This document shows, one piece after another, positions 17,270-26,124 of a DNA stretch of 64,000 nucleotides. The stretch comes from Microbacterium hatanonis (GTDB taxonomy: Bacteria; Actinomycetota; Actinomycetes; Actinomycetales; Microbacteriaceae): positions 124,001 to 188,000 of the forward strand of contig NZ_VRSV01000002.1 in the NCBI RefSeq assembly GCF_008017415.1, written 5' to 3'. The translations under genes were made by a program, and so were the position numbers. The notes beneath the pieces were generated by a model. That model was not told the DNA's origin. It worked only from the letters and a program-made list of their open reading frames with translations, and ran no database searches. Within the stretch, counting starts at the first letter, position 1. Each line of letters opens with the position of its first letter.

Positions 17270-17291
17270 TTAGGTAAGCCTCACCTACTAT
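17270..17291. promoter_or_regulatory. DtxR/IdeR-like iron box 2 overlapping the -10 of the HtaA-WxL gene
   Basis: TTAGGTAAGCCTCACCTAC at 17270-17288 matches the DtxR/IdeR consensus at 15 of 19 positions. TACTAT at 17286-17291 is a good -10 hexamer for the rightward gene, leaving a leader of about 72 bases. Metal-loaded repressor would block this promoter. Confidence 0.7.
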
Positions 17292-17369
17292 CCCACATCC
17301 TTTTCTCAGGATGACGCCGGCACCCGACACCGCCGCGCGATGAGGGATGGCATCACGAAAGGAACGAAC

Positions 17370-19187
17370 GTGGATTCTTCGACCATGCGTCGACGGTTCA
17401 ACCGCTCGGCCGCCGTCGTCGCCGCCGCGGCGCTCGCACTCGGCGGCGCGGTGGCTTTCGCCGCGCCGGCACAGGCGGCGACCGCGGGTGCGGTGACCAA
17501 CGCCACCCTCAGCTGGGGGCTGAGCGGCGAAGCGGGAGGCGGCGCGTTCTTCGGCGGCTGCAACTTCCTCAGCGCCGGGAAGGCCGGCAACACCGGGAGC
17601 TCCCGTGTCTGGACGGAGGCCGACGGCTTCTTCCAGACCACCGCGGGCAACGTCTCCGTCACGAAGCCCGATGCCACCGGCGCGCAGGTGCCCGTCGCCT
17701 GGGCGGACAAGTGCAAGAACCCCTCCGGCACCGCCGTGAGCGCGGCGTCGACGACGTCGCTGACGAAGATCCAGGTCAACATCTCCAACGGTCAGGGGCA
17801 GGTGGCCTCCGACGGGTCGGTGCAGCTCGCATGGGACGGCGACTTCACGGTCGCCTTCTACGGCGGCCTGACGTACTGGACCGCGTCCGACCCGACGCTC
17901 TCGCTCGACGCGAACGGCAACGGGCAGCTGACGGCGACGGCCAGCGGCTACGGCACGTCCATGGAGGATCAGACGCAGTGGGTGCCGATCGCCGACCAGC
18001 AGATCGTGCTCGCCGACATCGCGGCCGGCCAGGTCTCGGACACCGGCTTCACGGCGACGCCCGCCTACCTGGGCGTCGAGGTCACCACGACGGGAACCGC
18101 TCAGACGCGCACCGGCACGAACTGGGGATCGTTCCCGCAGTCGTACGTCGACTTCCAGAACCTCACCGGTCAGTCGAGCTACTGGTACTCCTCGGGCGGA
18201 TCGCGTGACGCGGCCAAGCCGGCGAGCCCGCTGACCGTGGGCTACTCCGTCGCGGCCGCCCCCGCCGCGCCGTCGGTGTCGGTCTCGAAGACCGAAGGCA
18301 TCTCGCGCACCGGCGAGACCCTCACGATCACCGGCTCCGGCTTCGTGCCGAGCGGCACCTCCACCAACGGCACACGCCCGCCGCTGGCCGGCCAGTTCAG
18401 CGGTGCCTACGTCGTGTTCGGCAAGTTCCTCGACGCCTGGAAGCCCTCCGCGGGGGCGGCGAGCTCGGCGCGCAAGGTGCTGACGCAGAAGTGGGCCGTC
18501 CCCGAGGCGAGCGCGGCGACGATCGGCGGCGCGAACGCCGGCGCGATCACGCTGCAGGCCGATGGATCGTTCTCCACGCAGATCACCGTCTCGGCGTCGG
18601 AGGCGAACGACCTGCTCGCCGGCAACTACGGCATCTACACCTACGGCGGCAGCGGCACCGTGTACGCCCCCTTCGAGACGTTCACGCCGCTCACCTTCAC
18701 GGGGGCCGACGACGTGGTCGTCGAGATCCCCGAGTGGGTGGATGAGGCGACCGGCTCGTTCGGCTGGGCGTTCGAGGGCTCGAGCCCCGCGAACCTCGGC
18801 GTCGCCGCGCAGGCGGGGACGAACTTCGTCGCCTCCGGATCGCTCACCGACATCGTGGTGACCGACACCCGCGCCGGTGGAACATCGCCGTACACGTGGT
18901 CGATCGCCGGGCAGGCGTCGGACTTCACGTCGGGCGCGCAGACCTTCTCGGCCGGCTTCCTCGGCTGGACCCCGAAGGTCGTCGCCGGCGGCAGCCTCGT
19001 CTCGGCGGGCGCCCCGGTCACCTCGAGCCAGCTCGGCGGCACCGGGCTCGCGTCCTCGCGCGCCCTCGCATCGTCGACCGCGGCCGTCACCGCCACGGTC
19101 GGCGCGGACCTGTCGCTCGTGCTCCCCGGCACGACCCCGGCGGGTCAGTACACCAGCACCATCACCATCACCGCCCTGTCGGAGTGA
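17370..19187 (+). CDS. HtaA-like heme-associated protein fused to a WxL-like C-terminal domain
   Basis: The product has 605 residues with no LPXTG motif and no membrane anchor. Order: signal peptide (APAQAAT); HtaA-like domain about 40-285 (TNATLSWGLSGEAGGG, GGCNFLSAGKAG, FYGGLTYW, WGSFPQSYVDFQ); Ig-like module about 290-455 (LTITGSGFVPSGTS, GAYVVFG, ETFTPLTF); C-terminal about 460-605 resembling WxL domains (YTWSIAG, LGWTPKV, PAGQYTSTITITALSE). Like its paralogue it has a Cys pair and no histidine at all. GTG 17370 is chosen because AAAGGA lies 6 bases upstream; ATG 17340 lacks a site. The next gene encodes a DUF916-type partner, which would hold it at the wall. Confidence 0.8.
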   Translation: MDSSTMRRRFNRSAAVVAAAALALGGAVAFAAPAQAATAGAVTNATLSWGLSGEAGGGAFFGGCNFLSAGKAGNTGSSRVWTEADGFFQTTAGNVSVTKPDATGAQVPVAWADKCKNPSGTAVSAASTTSLTKIQVNISNGQGQVASDGSVQLAWDGDFTVAFYGGLTYWTASDPTLSLDANGNGQLTATASGYGTSMEDQTQWVPIADQQIVLADIAAGQVSDTGFTATPAYLGVEVTTTGTAQTRTGTNWGSFPQSYVDFQNLTGQSSYWYSSGGSRDAAKPASPLTVGYSVAAAPAAPSVSVSKTEGISRTGETLTITGSGFVPSGTSTNGTRPPLAGQFSGAYVVFGKFLDAWKPSAGAASSARKVLTQKWAVPEASAATIGGANAGAITLQADGSFSTQITVSASEANDLLAGNYGIYTYGGSGTVYAPFETFTPLTFTGADDVVVEIPEWVDEATGSFGWAFEGSSPANLGVAAQAGTNFVASGSLTDIVVTDTRAGGTSPYTWSIAGQASDFTSGAQTFSAGFLGWTPKVVAGGSLVSAGAPVTSSQLGGTGLASSRALASSTAAVTATVGADLSLVLPGTTPAGQYTSTITITALSE

Positions 19188-19192
19188 GCGTG

Positions 19193-19224
19193 CGCGGGGT
19201 CCCGGCCGTCGCCGGGGCCCCGCG
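19193..19224 (+). terminator. GC-rich hairpin between the WxL and DUF916 genes
   Basis: A stem of 14 pairs (one G-T) with a 4-base loop is formed by 19193-19206 and 19211-19224. There is no T-tract, so it may stabilise the upstream mRNA or partly terminate, giving more HtaA-WxL protein than membrane partner. Confidence 0.5.
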
Positions 19225-19261
19225 TCGCTCACCGCAGACCCCGTAACCCGAAAGACCCGCC

Positions 19262-20275
19262 GTGCCCGCTCACCGCTCCACGACGATGCTCGCCGCAGCG
19301 ACTGCATCCGCCCTCCTCGTCCTCGGTCTCGCCACCCCCGCGATCGCGGCGGACAGCGGCGGCGTCGCATGGACGGTGAAGACCGTCGACAGTGAGAACG
19401 GGACGGGGCGAGGCAGCTTCAGCTACGACCTCGAACCCGGAGCGAGCGTCAGCGACGCCATGGTCGTCGTCAACACGGGCACCGTCGCCCTCCCCCTCGA
19501 CGTCTACGCCGCCGACGCCTTCACCACGGCCGGCGGCGACGTGGACCTCGTCGCCGATGCGTCCGCCTCCGACGACGCCGGCCTCTGGGTGAGCGTGGCG
19601 ACCTCCCAGATCGTGCTCGAGCCGGGGGCCCAGGCCGAGATCCCCTTCACCCTCACCGTGCCCACCGGTGCGCAGCCGGGCGACCACGCCGCGGGCCTCG
19701 TGACGTCCCTCGCGGGCGCCGACGCCTCGGCGATCCTGTCGGTCGAACGCCGCCTGGGCACCCGCATCAACGTCCGTGTCGCCGGCGCACTGCTGCCCGC
19801 CGCCCAGGTCGAGAACGTGCGCGCCTCGTACACGCCGTCGTGGAACCCCTTCGAGGCAGGCACGCTGACGGTCGAGTACGCCCTCCGCAACACCGGCAAC
19901 ACCCGCCTGACGGGCGTCGGTGCGATCGAGGCGGCGGGCCCCGTGGGACTGTTCGCGAGCCGCACGACCGCGGAGCAGCTCGACGAGGTCATCCCGGGTT
20001 CGACGATCGAGATGCGCCGCACGCTCCCGGTCTCCGCCCTCGGGTGGCTCTCGGGGGCGGTCGTCATCGACCCCGAAGGCGTCGGGCTCGGGGCGGGACA
20101 GCTCGCGTCCGTCGTGACGGATTTCTCCACCCTCGCCGTTCCGTGGAGCCTCGTCGCGCTCCTCGTGGTCGTCGCCGGCCTCGTCGTGGCGGCCGTCGTG
20201 CTCGTCCGCCGTCGGCGCGCGAGCGCACCGACGGCCGGGGACAAGCCGTCAGGGACGCAGGGGAAGCAGGGCTGA
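19262..20275 (+). CDS. DUF916-type WxL-interacting surface protein with C-terminal anchor
   Basis: The product has 337 residues: signal peptide, then an N-terminal domain with [20 protein letters not shown] and [20 protein letters not shown]. That pattern of a P/EPG turn followed by a xNxGxxxxxxxVYaaDa block is diagnostic of DUF916. A second Ig-like domain follows ([20 protein letters not shown], like DUF3324), then a membrane segment ([20 protein letters not shown]) and a basic tail. In Firmicutes such proteins bind WxL partners at the cell wall. Its place right after the HtaA-WxL gene supports that pairing. Confidence 0.82.
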   Translation: MPAHRSTTMLAAATASALLVLGLATPAIAADSGGVAWTVKTVDSENGTGRGSFSYDLEPGASVSDAMVVVNTGTVALPLDVYAADAFTTAGGDVDLVADASASDDAGLWVSVATSQIVLEPGAQAEIPFTLTVPTGAQPGDHAAGLVTSLAGADASAILSVERRLGTRINVRVAGALLPAAQVENVRASYTPSWNPFEAGTLTVEYALRNTGNTRLTGVGAIEAAGPVGLFASRTTAEQLDEVIPGSTIEMRRTLPVSALGWLSGAVVIDPEGVGLGAGQLASVVTDFSTLAVPWSLVALLVVVAGLVVAAVVLVRRRRASAPTAGDKPSGTQGKQG

Positions 20276-20617
20276 GAGGTCGGCCCGCACGCCCGAGGCG
20301 ACGATGCGGCCCGCGGCCGCAGCATCCGCCCATTCCTCGCCTCCCGTGGCCAGCGCGATCCACGTCGCGGCGTCGGTCTCCACGACGTTCGGCGGCGTGC
20401 CGCGCGTGTGCCGCGGCCCCTCGATCACCTGGACCGCGCCGAACGGGGGCACCCGCACCTCGACCGAGTTGCCCGGCGCCTTCTCCACCAGCAGCTGCAG
20501 CAAGTAGCGCACGGCGGTCGCCAGGTCGCTGCGCGCCGGCGGGTGTCCGGCGGCATCGGCGGCCGAGACCGCCCCCAGTGCCGCTCGTCCGTCACCGGTC
20601 TCGATCCGTCGCGCCAT
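20249..20617 (-). CDS. Sterol carrier (SCP2-like) family protein
   Basis: The 122-residue single-domain protein, with [40 protein letters not shown] and [12 protein letters not shown], matches the short actinobacterial sterol-carrier family commonly found beside purine genes. I take ATG 20617: TAGCGT lies 7 bases upstream, and GGAGG, although close, also points to it. The GTG at 20626 would overlap the -10. Its 3' end overlaps the DUF916 gene by 27 bases tail to tail. Ligand unknown. Confidence 0.82.
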   Translation of the reverse strand: MARRIETGDGRAALGAVSAADAAGHPPARSDLATAVRYLLQLLVEKAPGNSVEVRVPPFGAVQVIEGPRHTRGTPPNVVETDAATWIALATGGEEWADAAAAGRIVASGVRADLSALLPLRP

Positions 20618-20624
20618 GACCTCC

Positions 20625-20655
20625 ACGCTACGCGCGGAAACCCGGTCGATAGGGT
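20625..20655. promoter_or_regulatory. Divergent leaderless promoters of the SCP2-like gene and purD
   Basis: TAGCGT on the minus strand (20625-20630) ends 7 bases before the SCP2-like ATG. TAGGGT on the plus strand (20650-20655) ends 6 bases before the purD GTG. Both predict transcription starting at the start codon, from a gap of only 44 bp. Confidence 0.5.
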
Positions 20656-20661
20656 GGGCGG

Positions 20662-21933
20662 GTGAGAATCCTCGTCCTCGGCTCCGGCGCGCGCGAGCAC
20701 GCCATCATCCTCGCCCTGCGTTCGGAGGATGAGGCGCACGCGATCTTCGCCGCTCCCGGCAACGCCGGCGTCGCCTCCGACGCGCACCTGGTCGACCTCG
20801 ATCCGAACGACCCCGACGCCGTCACGGCCTTCGCCGACGACGAGTCGATCGACCTGGTCGTCGTCGGTCCCGAGGCTCCGCTCATCGCCGGCGTGGCGGA
20901 TGCACTGCGCACCCGCGGCATCCCCGTGTTCGGCCCCGGCAAGGCCGCCGCGCAGCTCGAGGGCTCCAAGGCGTTCGCGAAGCGCGTGATGGATGCGGCG
21001 GGGGTGCCCACGGGCCGTGCCCTGCGCGCGCAGGACTCCGCCGCCGTCGCCGCCGCGCTCGACGAGTTCGGCGCGCCCTACGTGGTCAAGGCCGACGGCC
21101 TCGCCTCGGGCAAGGGCGTCATCGTCACCAGCGACCGCGCCGAGGCCATCGGCCACGCGGAGGCGTTCCTCCCCCGCGGACCGGTGCTGATCGAGGAGTT
21201 CCTCGAGGGCCCCGAGGTGTCGCTGTTCTTCCTGTCCGACGGCGACACCGTGCGCCCGCTCAGCCCCGCGCAGGACTACAAGCGCCTCCTCGACGGCGAT
21301 GCCGGCCCGAACACCGGCGGCATGGGCGCCTATTCGCCGCTGCCGTGGCTGTCGGAGCGCTTCGGCGGCGAGGAGGAGTTCGTCGATCTCGTCACCCGCG
21401 AGGTGGCCGAGCCCGTCGTCCGCCAGCTCGACGCCGAGGGCACCCCCTTCATCGGCCTGCTCTACGCCGGCCTCATCCTCACCGCCGCCGGCGTCCGCGT
21501 GATCGAGTTCAATGCGCGCTTCGGCGACCCCGAGACGCAGGTCGTCCTGCCGCGCCTCGTCGACCCGCTGTCGCAGCTGCTGCTGGCCACGGCCTCCGGC
21601 ACTCTCGAGAGCCACCCGCGTCCCGCCTTCGCCGAGGCCACCGCCGTGACCGTCGTGCTCGCGAGCGCCGGTTACCCGGAGGCGCCCCTGACCGGACGCA
21701 CCCTCCACGGGCTGGAAGCGGCGGCCGACGTCGACGGAGTGCACCTCGCGCATGCCGCGACCGCCCGCGTCGACGACGGCCTGGTCGCCACCGGCGGCCG
21801 CGTGCTCAGCGTCGTGGCGCTCGGAACGACGTTCGCCGAGGCGCGGGCGAGCGTGTACCGCGCGATCGAGGCGATCGAGCTCGAGGGCGGTCAGTACCGC
21901 ACCGATATCGCCGCGCGGGTCGCCGCGTACTGA
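20662..21933 (+). CDS. purD: Phosphoribosylamine-glycine ligase (GAR synthetase)
   Basis: The 423-residue ATP-grasp enzyme joins phosphoribosylamine to glycine. It shows the N-terminal [28 protein letters not shown], the ATP-grasp segments [14 protein letters not shown] and [27 protein letters not shown], and [20 protein letters not shown] near the metal site. GTG at 20662 opens directly at the family N terminus. Genes for other purine steps are scattered elsewhere in this window (purM, purF, purC, purS, purQ). Confidence 0.97.
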   Translation: MRILVLGSGAREHAIILALRSEDEAHAIFAAPGNAGVASDAHLVDLDPNDPDAVTAFADDESIDLVVVGPEAPLIAGVADALRTRGIPVFGPGKAAAQLEGSKAFAKRVMDAAGVPTGRALRAQDSAAVAAALDEFGAPYVVKADGLASGKGVIVTSDRAEAIGHAEAFLPRGPVLIEEFLEGPEVSLFFLSDGDTVRPLSPAQDYKRLLDGDAGPNTGGMGAYSPLPWLSERFGGEEEFVDLVTREVAEPVVRQLDAEGTPFIGLLYAGLILTAAGVRVIEFNARFGDPETQVVLPRLVDPLSQLLLATASGTLESHPRPAFAEATAVTVVLASAGYPEAPLTGRTLHGLEAAADVDGVHLAHAATARVDDGLVATGGRVLSVVALGTTFAEARASVYRAIEAIELEGGQYRTDIAARVAAY

Positions 21934-21954
21934 TCCGCGTGCCGGTGCCCGGCC

Positions 21955-23460
21955 TCAGTGGCCGGCCCCGAGGCCGCCGCTGAGGCGACGGTGGAACGCG
22001 GTCGTGGCCTCGTTCATCCCCTCGAAGACCACGCTCTTGCCGTGGGCGGCGTACTTCGTCTCGATCGCGTCGAGAGCCGCCACCGTCGAGGCGTCCCAGA
22101 CGTGCGAGCGCGCGAGGTCGACGACGACGCGGTCGGGGTCGGCCGCGTAGTCGAACTGGGTCGTGAGGTCGTTGCTCGAGGCGAAGAACAGCTCGCCGTC
22201 GACCGTGTAGCGCACCGCGTCGTCGCCGACGTCGGTGCGGGTCACGGTGGCGAAGTGCGCGACGCGACGGGCGAAGAGCACCATGGCCGCGACCACACCC
22301 ACGATCACCCCGATCGCGAGGTTGTGCGACCAGACGGTGACCGCCACCGTGAGCACCATGACGGCCGTCTCGCTCTTGGGCAGGCGCCGCAGGGTCGACA
22401 GGCGCACGCTGTGCCAGTCGAAGGTCGCGACCGAGACGACGACCATGACGGCCACGAGCGCGGCCATCGGGACGATCGCGACCACGTCGCCGAAGACGAG
22501 CACCAGTACCAGCAGGAACACGCCGGCCAGGAACGTCGAGATGCGCGTGCGGGCACCGGAGGCCTTCACGTTGATCATGGTCTGCCCGATCATCGCGCAC
22601 CCGCCCATGCCCCCGAAGGCTCCCGAGAGGATGTTGGCCGCACCCTGCGCCCACGCCTCGCGGGTCTTGGGCGAGCGGGTGTCGGTGATCTCGTCGACGA
22701 GCTTCGCCGTCATCAGCGACTCGAGGAGTCCGACGACCGCCATCGCCAGGGCGTACGGCGCGATGATCGCGAGCGTGTCGACGGTGAGCGGCACCTGCGG
22801 CAGGAAGAGCTCGGGGAGACTCCGTGGCAGCTCGCCCTGGTCACCGACCGTCGGCACGGCGATCGAGAAGACGACGACGGCCGCCGTCAGCAGCACGATG
22901 GCGACCAGCGGCGCCGGCACGACACGGGTGAGGCGCGGCATGAGGAACATGATCAGAAGGCCCGCCGCCGTCAGCGGATAGACCGCCCAGGGGACGCCGA
23001 TGAGGTGCGGCACCTGCGAGATGAAGATGAGGATCGCGAGCGCGTTGACGAAGCCCACCATGACGCTGCGCGGGATGAAGCGCATGAGCTTGGCCACCCC
23101 GAGCACGGCGAGCACGATCTGGATAGCCCCTCCCAGCAGCACGGTCGCGATGAAGTAGTCCATGCCGTGGTCGCGGGCGACGGGGGCGATCACCAGCGCG
23201 ACCGCGCCGGTCGCGGCCGTGATCATGGCGGGTCGACCGCCGAGGAACGCGATGGCGACGGCCATCACGAACGACGAGAACAGTCCGACGCGCGGATCGA
23301 CGCCCGCGATGATGGAGAACGCGATGGCCTCGGGGATCAGCGCGATCGCCACCACGAGCCCCGCCAGAACCTCGCGGGTGAGCAGGCGCGGGCTCCGCAG
23401 CGCCTGCAGGACGGTGGGTTCGATGCGCGGGCGCGCGGGGGCGGGCGGGGCGGAGGTCAT
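21955..23460 (-). CDS. SulP-family anion transporter with STAS domain
   Basis: The 501-residue product has a membrane part with the SulP signature near residue 35 (VVAIALIPEAIAFSIIAGVD), FGGMGGCAMIGQTMINVKAS, and about 11-14 segments. It ends in a STAS domain (VVVDLARSHVWDASTVAALD). Substrates of SulP proteins include sulfate and bicarbonate; this one cannot be assigned. ATG 23460 has GGGAG at good spacing; the upstream ATG in frame would run through the regulatory palindrome. It is divergent from a MerR regulator. Confidence 0.88.
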   Translation of the reverse strand: MTSAPPAPARPRIEPTVLQALRSPRLLTREVLAGLVVAIALIPEAIAFSIIAGVDPRVGLFSSFVMAVAIAFLGGRPAMITAATGAVALVIAPVARDHGMDYFIATVLLGGAIQIVLAVLGVAKLMRFIPRSVMVGFVNALAILIFISQVPHLIGVPWAVYPLTAAGLLIMFLMPRLTRVVPAPLVAIVLLTAAVVVFSIAVPTVGDQGELPRSLPELFLPQVPLTVDTLAIIAPYALAMAVVGLLESLMTAKLVDEITDTRSPKTREAWAQGAANILSGAFGGMGGCAMIGQTMINVKASGARTRISTFLAGVFLLVLVLVFGDVVAIVPMAALVAVMVVVSVATFDWHSVRLSTLRRLPKSETAVMVLTVAVTVWSHNLAIGVIVGVVAAMVLFARRVAHFATVTRTDVGDDAVRYTVDGELFFASSNDLTTQFDYAADPDRVVVDLARSHVWDASTVAALDAIETKYAAHGKSVVFEGMNEATTAFHRRLSGGLGAGH

Positions 23461-23535
23461 GGGGCTCCCGAATGGGCGGCCGTGGCCGCCGGGCAAGAGA
23501 ATGGATGCGGCGGAGGGACCGCCGCATGAAACTCT

Positions 23536-23551
23536 ACCCTTACGTAAGGGT
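23536..23551. promoter_or_regulatory. MerR-type palindromic operator between sulP and merR
   Basis: ACCCTTACGTAAGGGT is a perfect 16-bp palindrome 14 bp before the merR start codon. The core CCTTACGTAAGG is of the kind bound by MerR proteins. It is the only dyad in the 105-bp divergent gap, so it probably controls both genes. Confidence 0.7.
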
Positions 23552-23565
23552 TGATTGGAGGAACC

Positions 23566-23928
23566 GTGGGCGAACGCACGATGCACATCGGCGAGCTCGC
23601 CGACCGTCTGGGCCTCTCACAGCGTTCGCTGCGGCATTGGGACGAGATCGGGCTCCTGACCCCCTCGGGCCGCAGCGACGGGAACTTCCGGCTCTACTCC
23701 GAGGCCGACGAAGCCAAGGCCCGCTTCGTCATGCTCATGAAACCGCTCGGCTTCAGCCTCGACGAGATCGCCGAACTCGTCGACTCGCGCGACGCCTCTC
23801 CGCAGCATCCGCTCGCCGGGCTCACCCCCGAGCGTCGCGCGCACTTCGCCGAGGCGGCGAGGTCGCGCGGAGAGAAGCTCCGCCGCGATCTCGCCGCCGT
23901 CGACGACTTCCTCGACCTGGCCGGCTGA
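23566..23928 (+). CDS. MerR-family transcriptional regulator
   Basis: The 120-residue product has the MerR N-terminal helix-turn-helix and wing (MHIGELADRLGLSQRSLRHW, DEIGLLTPSGRS, FRLYSEADEAKA), then helices leading to a short coiled C terminus (AAVDDFLDLAG). There is no effector domain and no cysteine, so a metal-thiol sensor is unlikely. GTG 23566 is selected over ATG 23551 because GGAGGA is 3-4 bases upstream and 23551 lies inside the palindrome. It probably regulates itself and sulP. Confidence 0.9.
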   Translation: MGERTMHIGELADRLGLSQRSLRHWDEIGLLTPSGRSDGNFRLYSEADEAKARFVMLMKPLGFSLDEIAELVDSRDASPQHPLAGLTPERRAHFAEAARSRGEKLRRDLAAVDDFLDLAG

Positions 23929-23931
23929 CCC

Positions 23932-25446
23932 TCAGTTGTCGGCCGCCGCGGGTGCGGCGCGACGCTCGCCGTGCGCGGGGATCACGCTCGGGCGGCGCAG
24001 GAACAGGACGGCGATGATGCCGACCACCATCACCGCGACGGGGAGCAGGATCGTCTGCGACATCGCTTCGGCGAAAGGCCCGGCGACCTGGGCCGGCAGT
24101 GTGCCTCCGCCGAACCCGCTGGTCGCATCCGACGCGCCGGGGAGGTTGGCCTCGAGCCGCGACTGCATGAACGCGGCGATCGCGGCCGAGCCGAGCACCG
24201 ACCCGATCGTGCGGGTGGCGTTGTAGATGCCCGCGCCGGCGCCCGCCTGATCGCGCGGCAGCATCCGCGTCGCGGTGGTCGCCAGGGGGCCCCACATGCC
24301 TGCGTTGCCGATGCCCATCATCGCGGAGGGGAGGAGGAACATCCAGATCGGGGTGTCGAGGTTCATGAGCGTCGAGTACCAGATGAGCGATCCGGCCACG
24401 AGGACGAGCCCGGGCACCAGCAGGAAACGCGGGTCGGTGCGGTCGAGCAGCCGGCCGGCGAACGGCGCGAGCACGCCCGAGAGCACCGCCATCGGGATGA
24501 GCAGCAGCGCCGACTGGGTCGGAGTGAGGCCCCGGGCGAGCTGGATGAAGAAGAACAGCGGCAGCGTCATGCTCGTCACGGTGAATCCGACCGTGGTGAT
24601 CGCGAGGTTCGACACCGAGAAGTTGCGCTCGCGGAAGAGCCCGAGAGGAACGAGCGGCTCGGCCTTCGTGCGGGCCTGCGTCCAGATGAAGACCGCGAGC
24701 ACGACGACGCCGGCGGCGATCATCGCCCACACCCAGCCCGCCCAGTCGTAGTGCTCGCCCTCCTGCAGGCCGAACACGATGAGGAAGAGGGCGATCGCGC
24801 TGAGGATCACGCCGAGGATGTCGAACCGGTGCGGGTTCGTCGCGAGCTTTGGAACGAGACGCCAGGCCGCGACGAACGCGATCACGCCGACGGGGATGTT
24901 GATGAAGAAGATCCATTCCCAGCCGAATCCGTCGACGAGGAGCCCTCCGGCGAGCGGCCCGACGAGAGTCGCGACGCCCGCGGTCGCTCCCCACAGGCCC
25001 ATGGCGGCACCGCGCCGGTTCGCCGGGAAGGTGCGCGTGATGACGGCCATCGTCTGCGGGGTCATCATCGCGGCACCGAGCCCCTGCACGGCGCGCGCGA
25101 CCACGAGCACCTCGAGCGAGCCCGACAGGCCGCACGCGAGCGAGGCGAGGGTGAAGACGGCGAGACCGATGAGATAGATGTTCTTCGGGCCGAAGCGGTC
25201 GCCGAGGCGTCCGGTGATCAGCAGCGGAACCGCGTAGGCCAGCAGGTAGGCGCTGGTGACCCACACGACGTTGTCGAGGTTGGTCGTGGTGGGGTCGAGC
25301 GCCGCCTTGATCGCGGGGTTCGCGACGGACACGATCGTGGTGTCGACGAGGATCATGAAGAACCCGATGACGAGCGCGAAGAGCGCGGGCCAGGGGCTTC
25401 GTTCGGGAGTGGATGCGGCGACGGGCGCGGTGCGCGGTGAAGTCAT
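23932..25446 (-). CDS. Drug:H+ antiporter, DHA2 (EmrB/QacA) MFS family
   Basis: The 504-residue product has 14 predicted membrane segments. The N terminus has FFMILVDTTIVSVANPAIKA, the DHA2 motif D1 region, and GRLGDRFGPKNIYLIGL is MFS motif A. GLWGATAGVATLVGPLAGGL corresponds to motif C of antiporters. Its start overlaps the padR stop by ATGA, so the pump is probably repressed by that PadR. Drug range unknown. Confidence 0.92.
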   Translation of the reverse strand: MTSPRTAPVAASTPERSPWPALFALVIGFFMILVDTTIVSVANPAIKAALDPTTTNLDNVVWVTSAYLLAYAVPLLITGRLGDRFGPKNIYLIGLAVFTLASLACGLSGSLEVLVVARAVQGLGAAMMTPQTMAVITRTFPANRRGAAMGLWGATAGVATLVGPLAGGLLVDGFGWEWIFFINIPVGVIAFVAAWRLVPKLATNPHRFDILGVILSAIALFLIVFGLQEGEHYDWAGWVWAMIAAGVVVLAVFIWTQARTKAEPLVPLGLFRERNFSVSNLAITTVGFTVTSMTLPLFFFIQLARGLTPTQSALLLIPMAVLSGVLAPFAGRLLDRTDPRFLLVPGLVLVAGSLIWYSTLMNLDTPIWMFLLPSAMMGIGNAGMWGPLATTATRMLPRDQAGAGAGIYNATRTIGSVLGSAAIAAFMQSRLEANLPGASDATSGFGGGTLPAQVAGPFAEAMSQTILLPVAVMVVGIIAVLFLRRPSVIPAHGERRAAPAAADN

Positions 25447-26066
25447 GACAGGGACTTTCGGATAGCGGCGTTCGAGTGATGTACGTGGTCGGGGATCTCA
25501 TCGACCCCCCACGGGAGCGAGCCGTCGACGAGGCGCGCGTGAAGGGCGTCCTGCCAGGCGAGCTCGGCGTCGAGCAAGGTCGCCTGGCGACTCACCTCGA
25601 CGAGGAACTGATCGGGGGTGCCGCGCGTCGCGGAGTCGGCGAGACCCCTCCGATGCGCGTCGAGTTCGGCGACGAGGGCGATGCGGCGCTCCGCGAGGAG
25701 AGCGGCGACCTCGCCCCGATCGAGGTTGTGGGCCTCGGCGAGCGCGATACGGAACTCCGCCGGGTGATCCATACGCGGCAGCTCCCGTCGCACCCAGTCG
25801 ATGACGGCCGTGTCGCCCGCATCGGTGAGCCGGTAGGTCGTGCGCTCGGGGCGGTTGCCGTCGCGATCGACGCCCACCTCGGTGAGGAGCCCCGCCCGCT
25901 CGAGGCGCGAGACGGTGTGGTAGAACGTGCCGTTCTGAATGCGCACGAGCCGGTCGTCGCGGCGCTGTCGCAGCATCCGCATCATCTCGTAGGGATGCAT
26001 CTCGCCCTCGCGCAGGAGCGCGAGCACGACGACCCCGAGGGGCGTCAGGCGGGCGGCGTCGCTCAT
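25443..26066 (-). CDS. PadR-family repressor of the adjacent MFS pump
   Basis: The 207-residue product has an N-terminal winged helix (LGVVVLALLREGEMHPYEMM, then IQNGTFYHTVSRLERAGLL) and the C-terminal PadR/Vir-like helical domain (AEFRIALAEAHNLDRGEVAA). GGAG lies 7 bases before ATG 26066. It is first in a two-gene operon with the pump, and a perfect 16-bp palindrome overlaps its promoter. Autorepression and pump control released by a ligand is the usual scheme. Confidence 0.92.
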   Translation of the reverse strand: MSDAARLTPLGVVVLALLREGEMHPYEMMRMLRQRRDDRLVRIQNGTFYHTVSRLERAGLLTEVGVDRDGNRPERTTYRLTDAGDTAVIDWVRRELPRMDHPAEFRIALAEAHNLDRGEVAALLAERRIALVAELDAHRRGLADSATRGTPDQFLVEVSRQATLLDAELAWQDALHARLVDGSLPWGVDEIPDHVHHSNAAIRKSLS

Positions 26067-26085
26067 TCGGTCACTCCATCTCGAC

Positions 26086-26103
26086 TAGTCCACGTGGACT
26101 ATA
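26086..26103. promoter_or_regulatory. Palindromic operator overlapping the padR-MFS promoter
   Basis: TAGTCCACGTGGACTA (26086-26101) is a perfect 16-bp palindrome. TATAGT on the minus strand (26098-26103) is a good -10 hexamer overlapping it. Bound repressor would cover the promoter of the padR-pump operon. Confidence 0.7.
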
Positions 26104-26124
26104 CGCTTCAGGGCCGACGCGCGC

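Noticed and set aside
17340..17369. ATG 17340 as start of the HtaA-WxL gene.
   Set aside because: No ribosome site precedes it and it adds residues before the signal peptide; GTG 17370 has AAAGGA at 6 bases.
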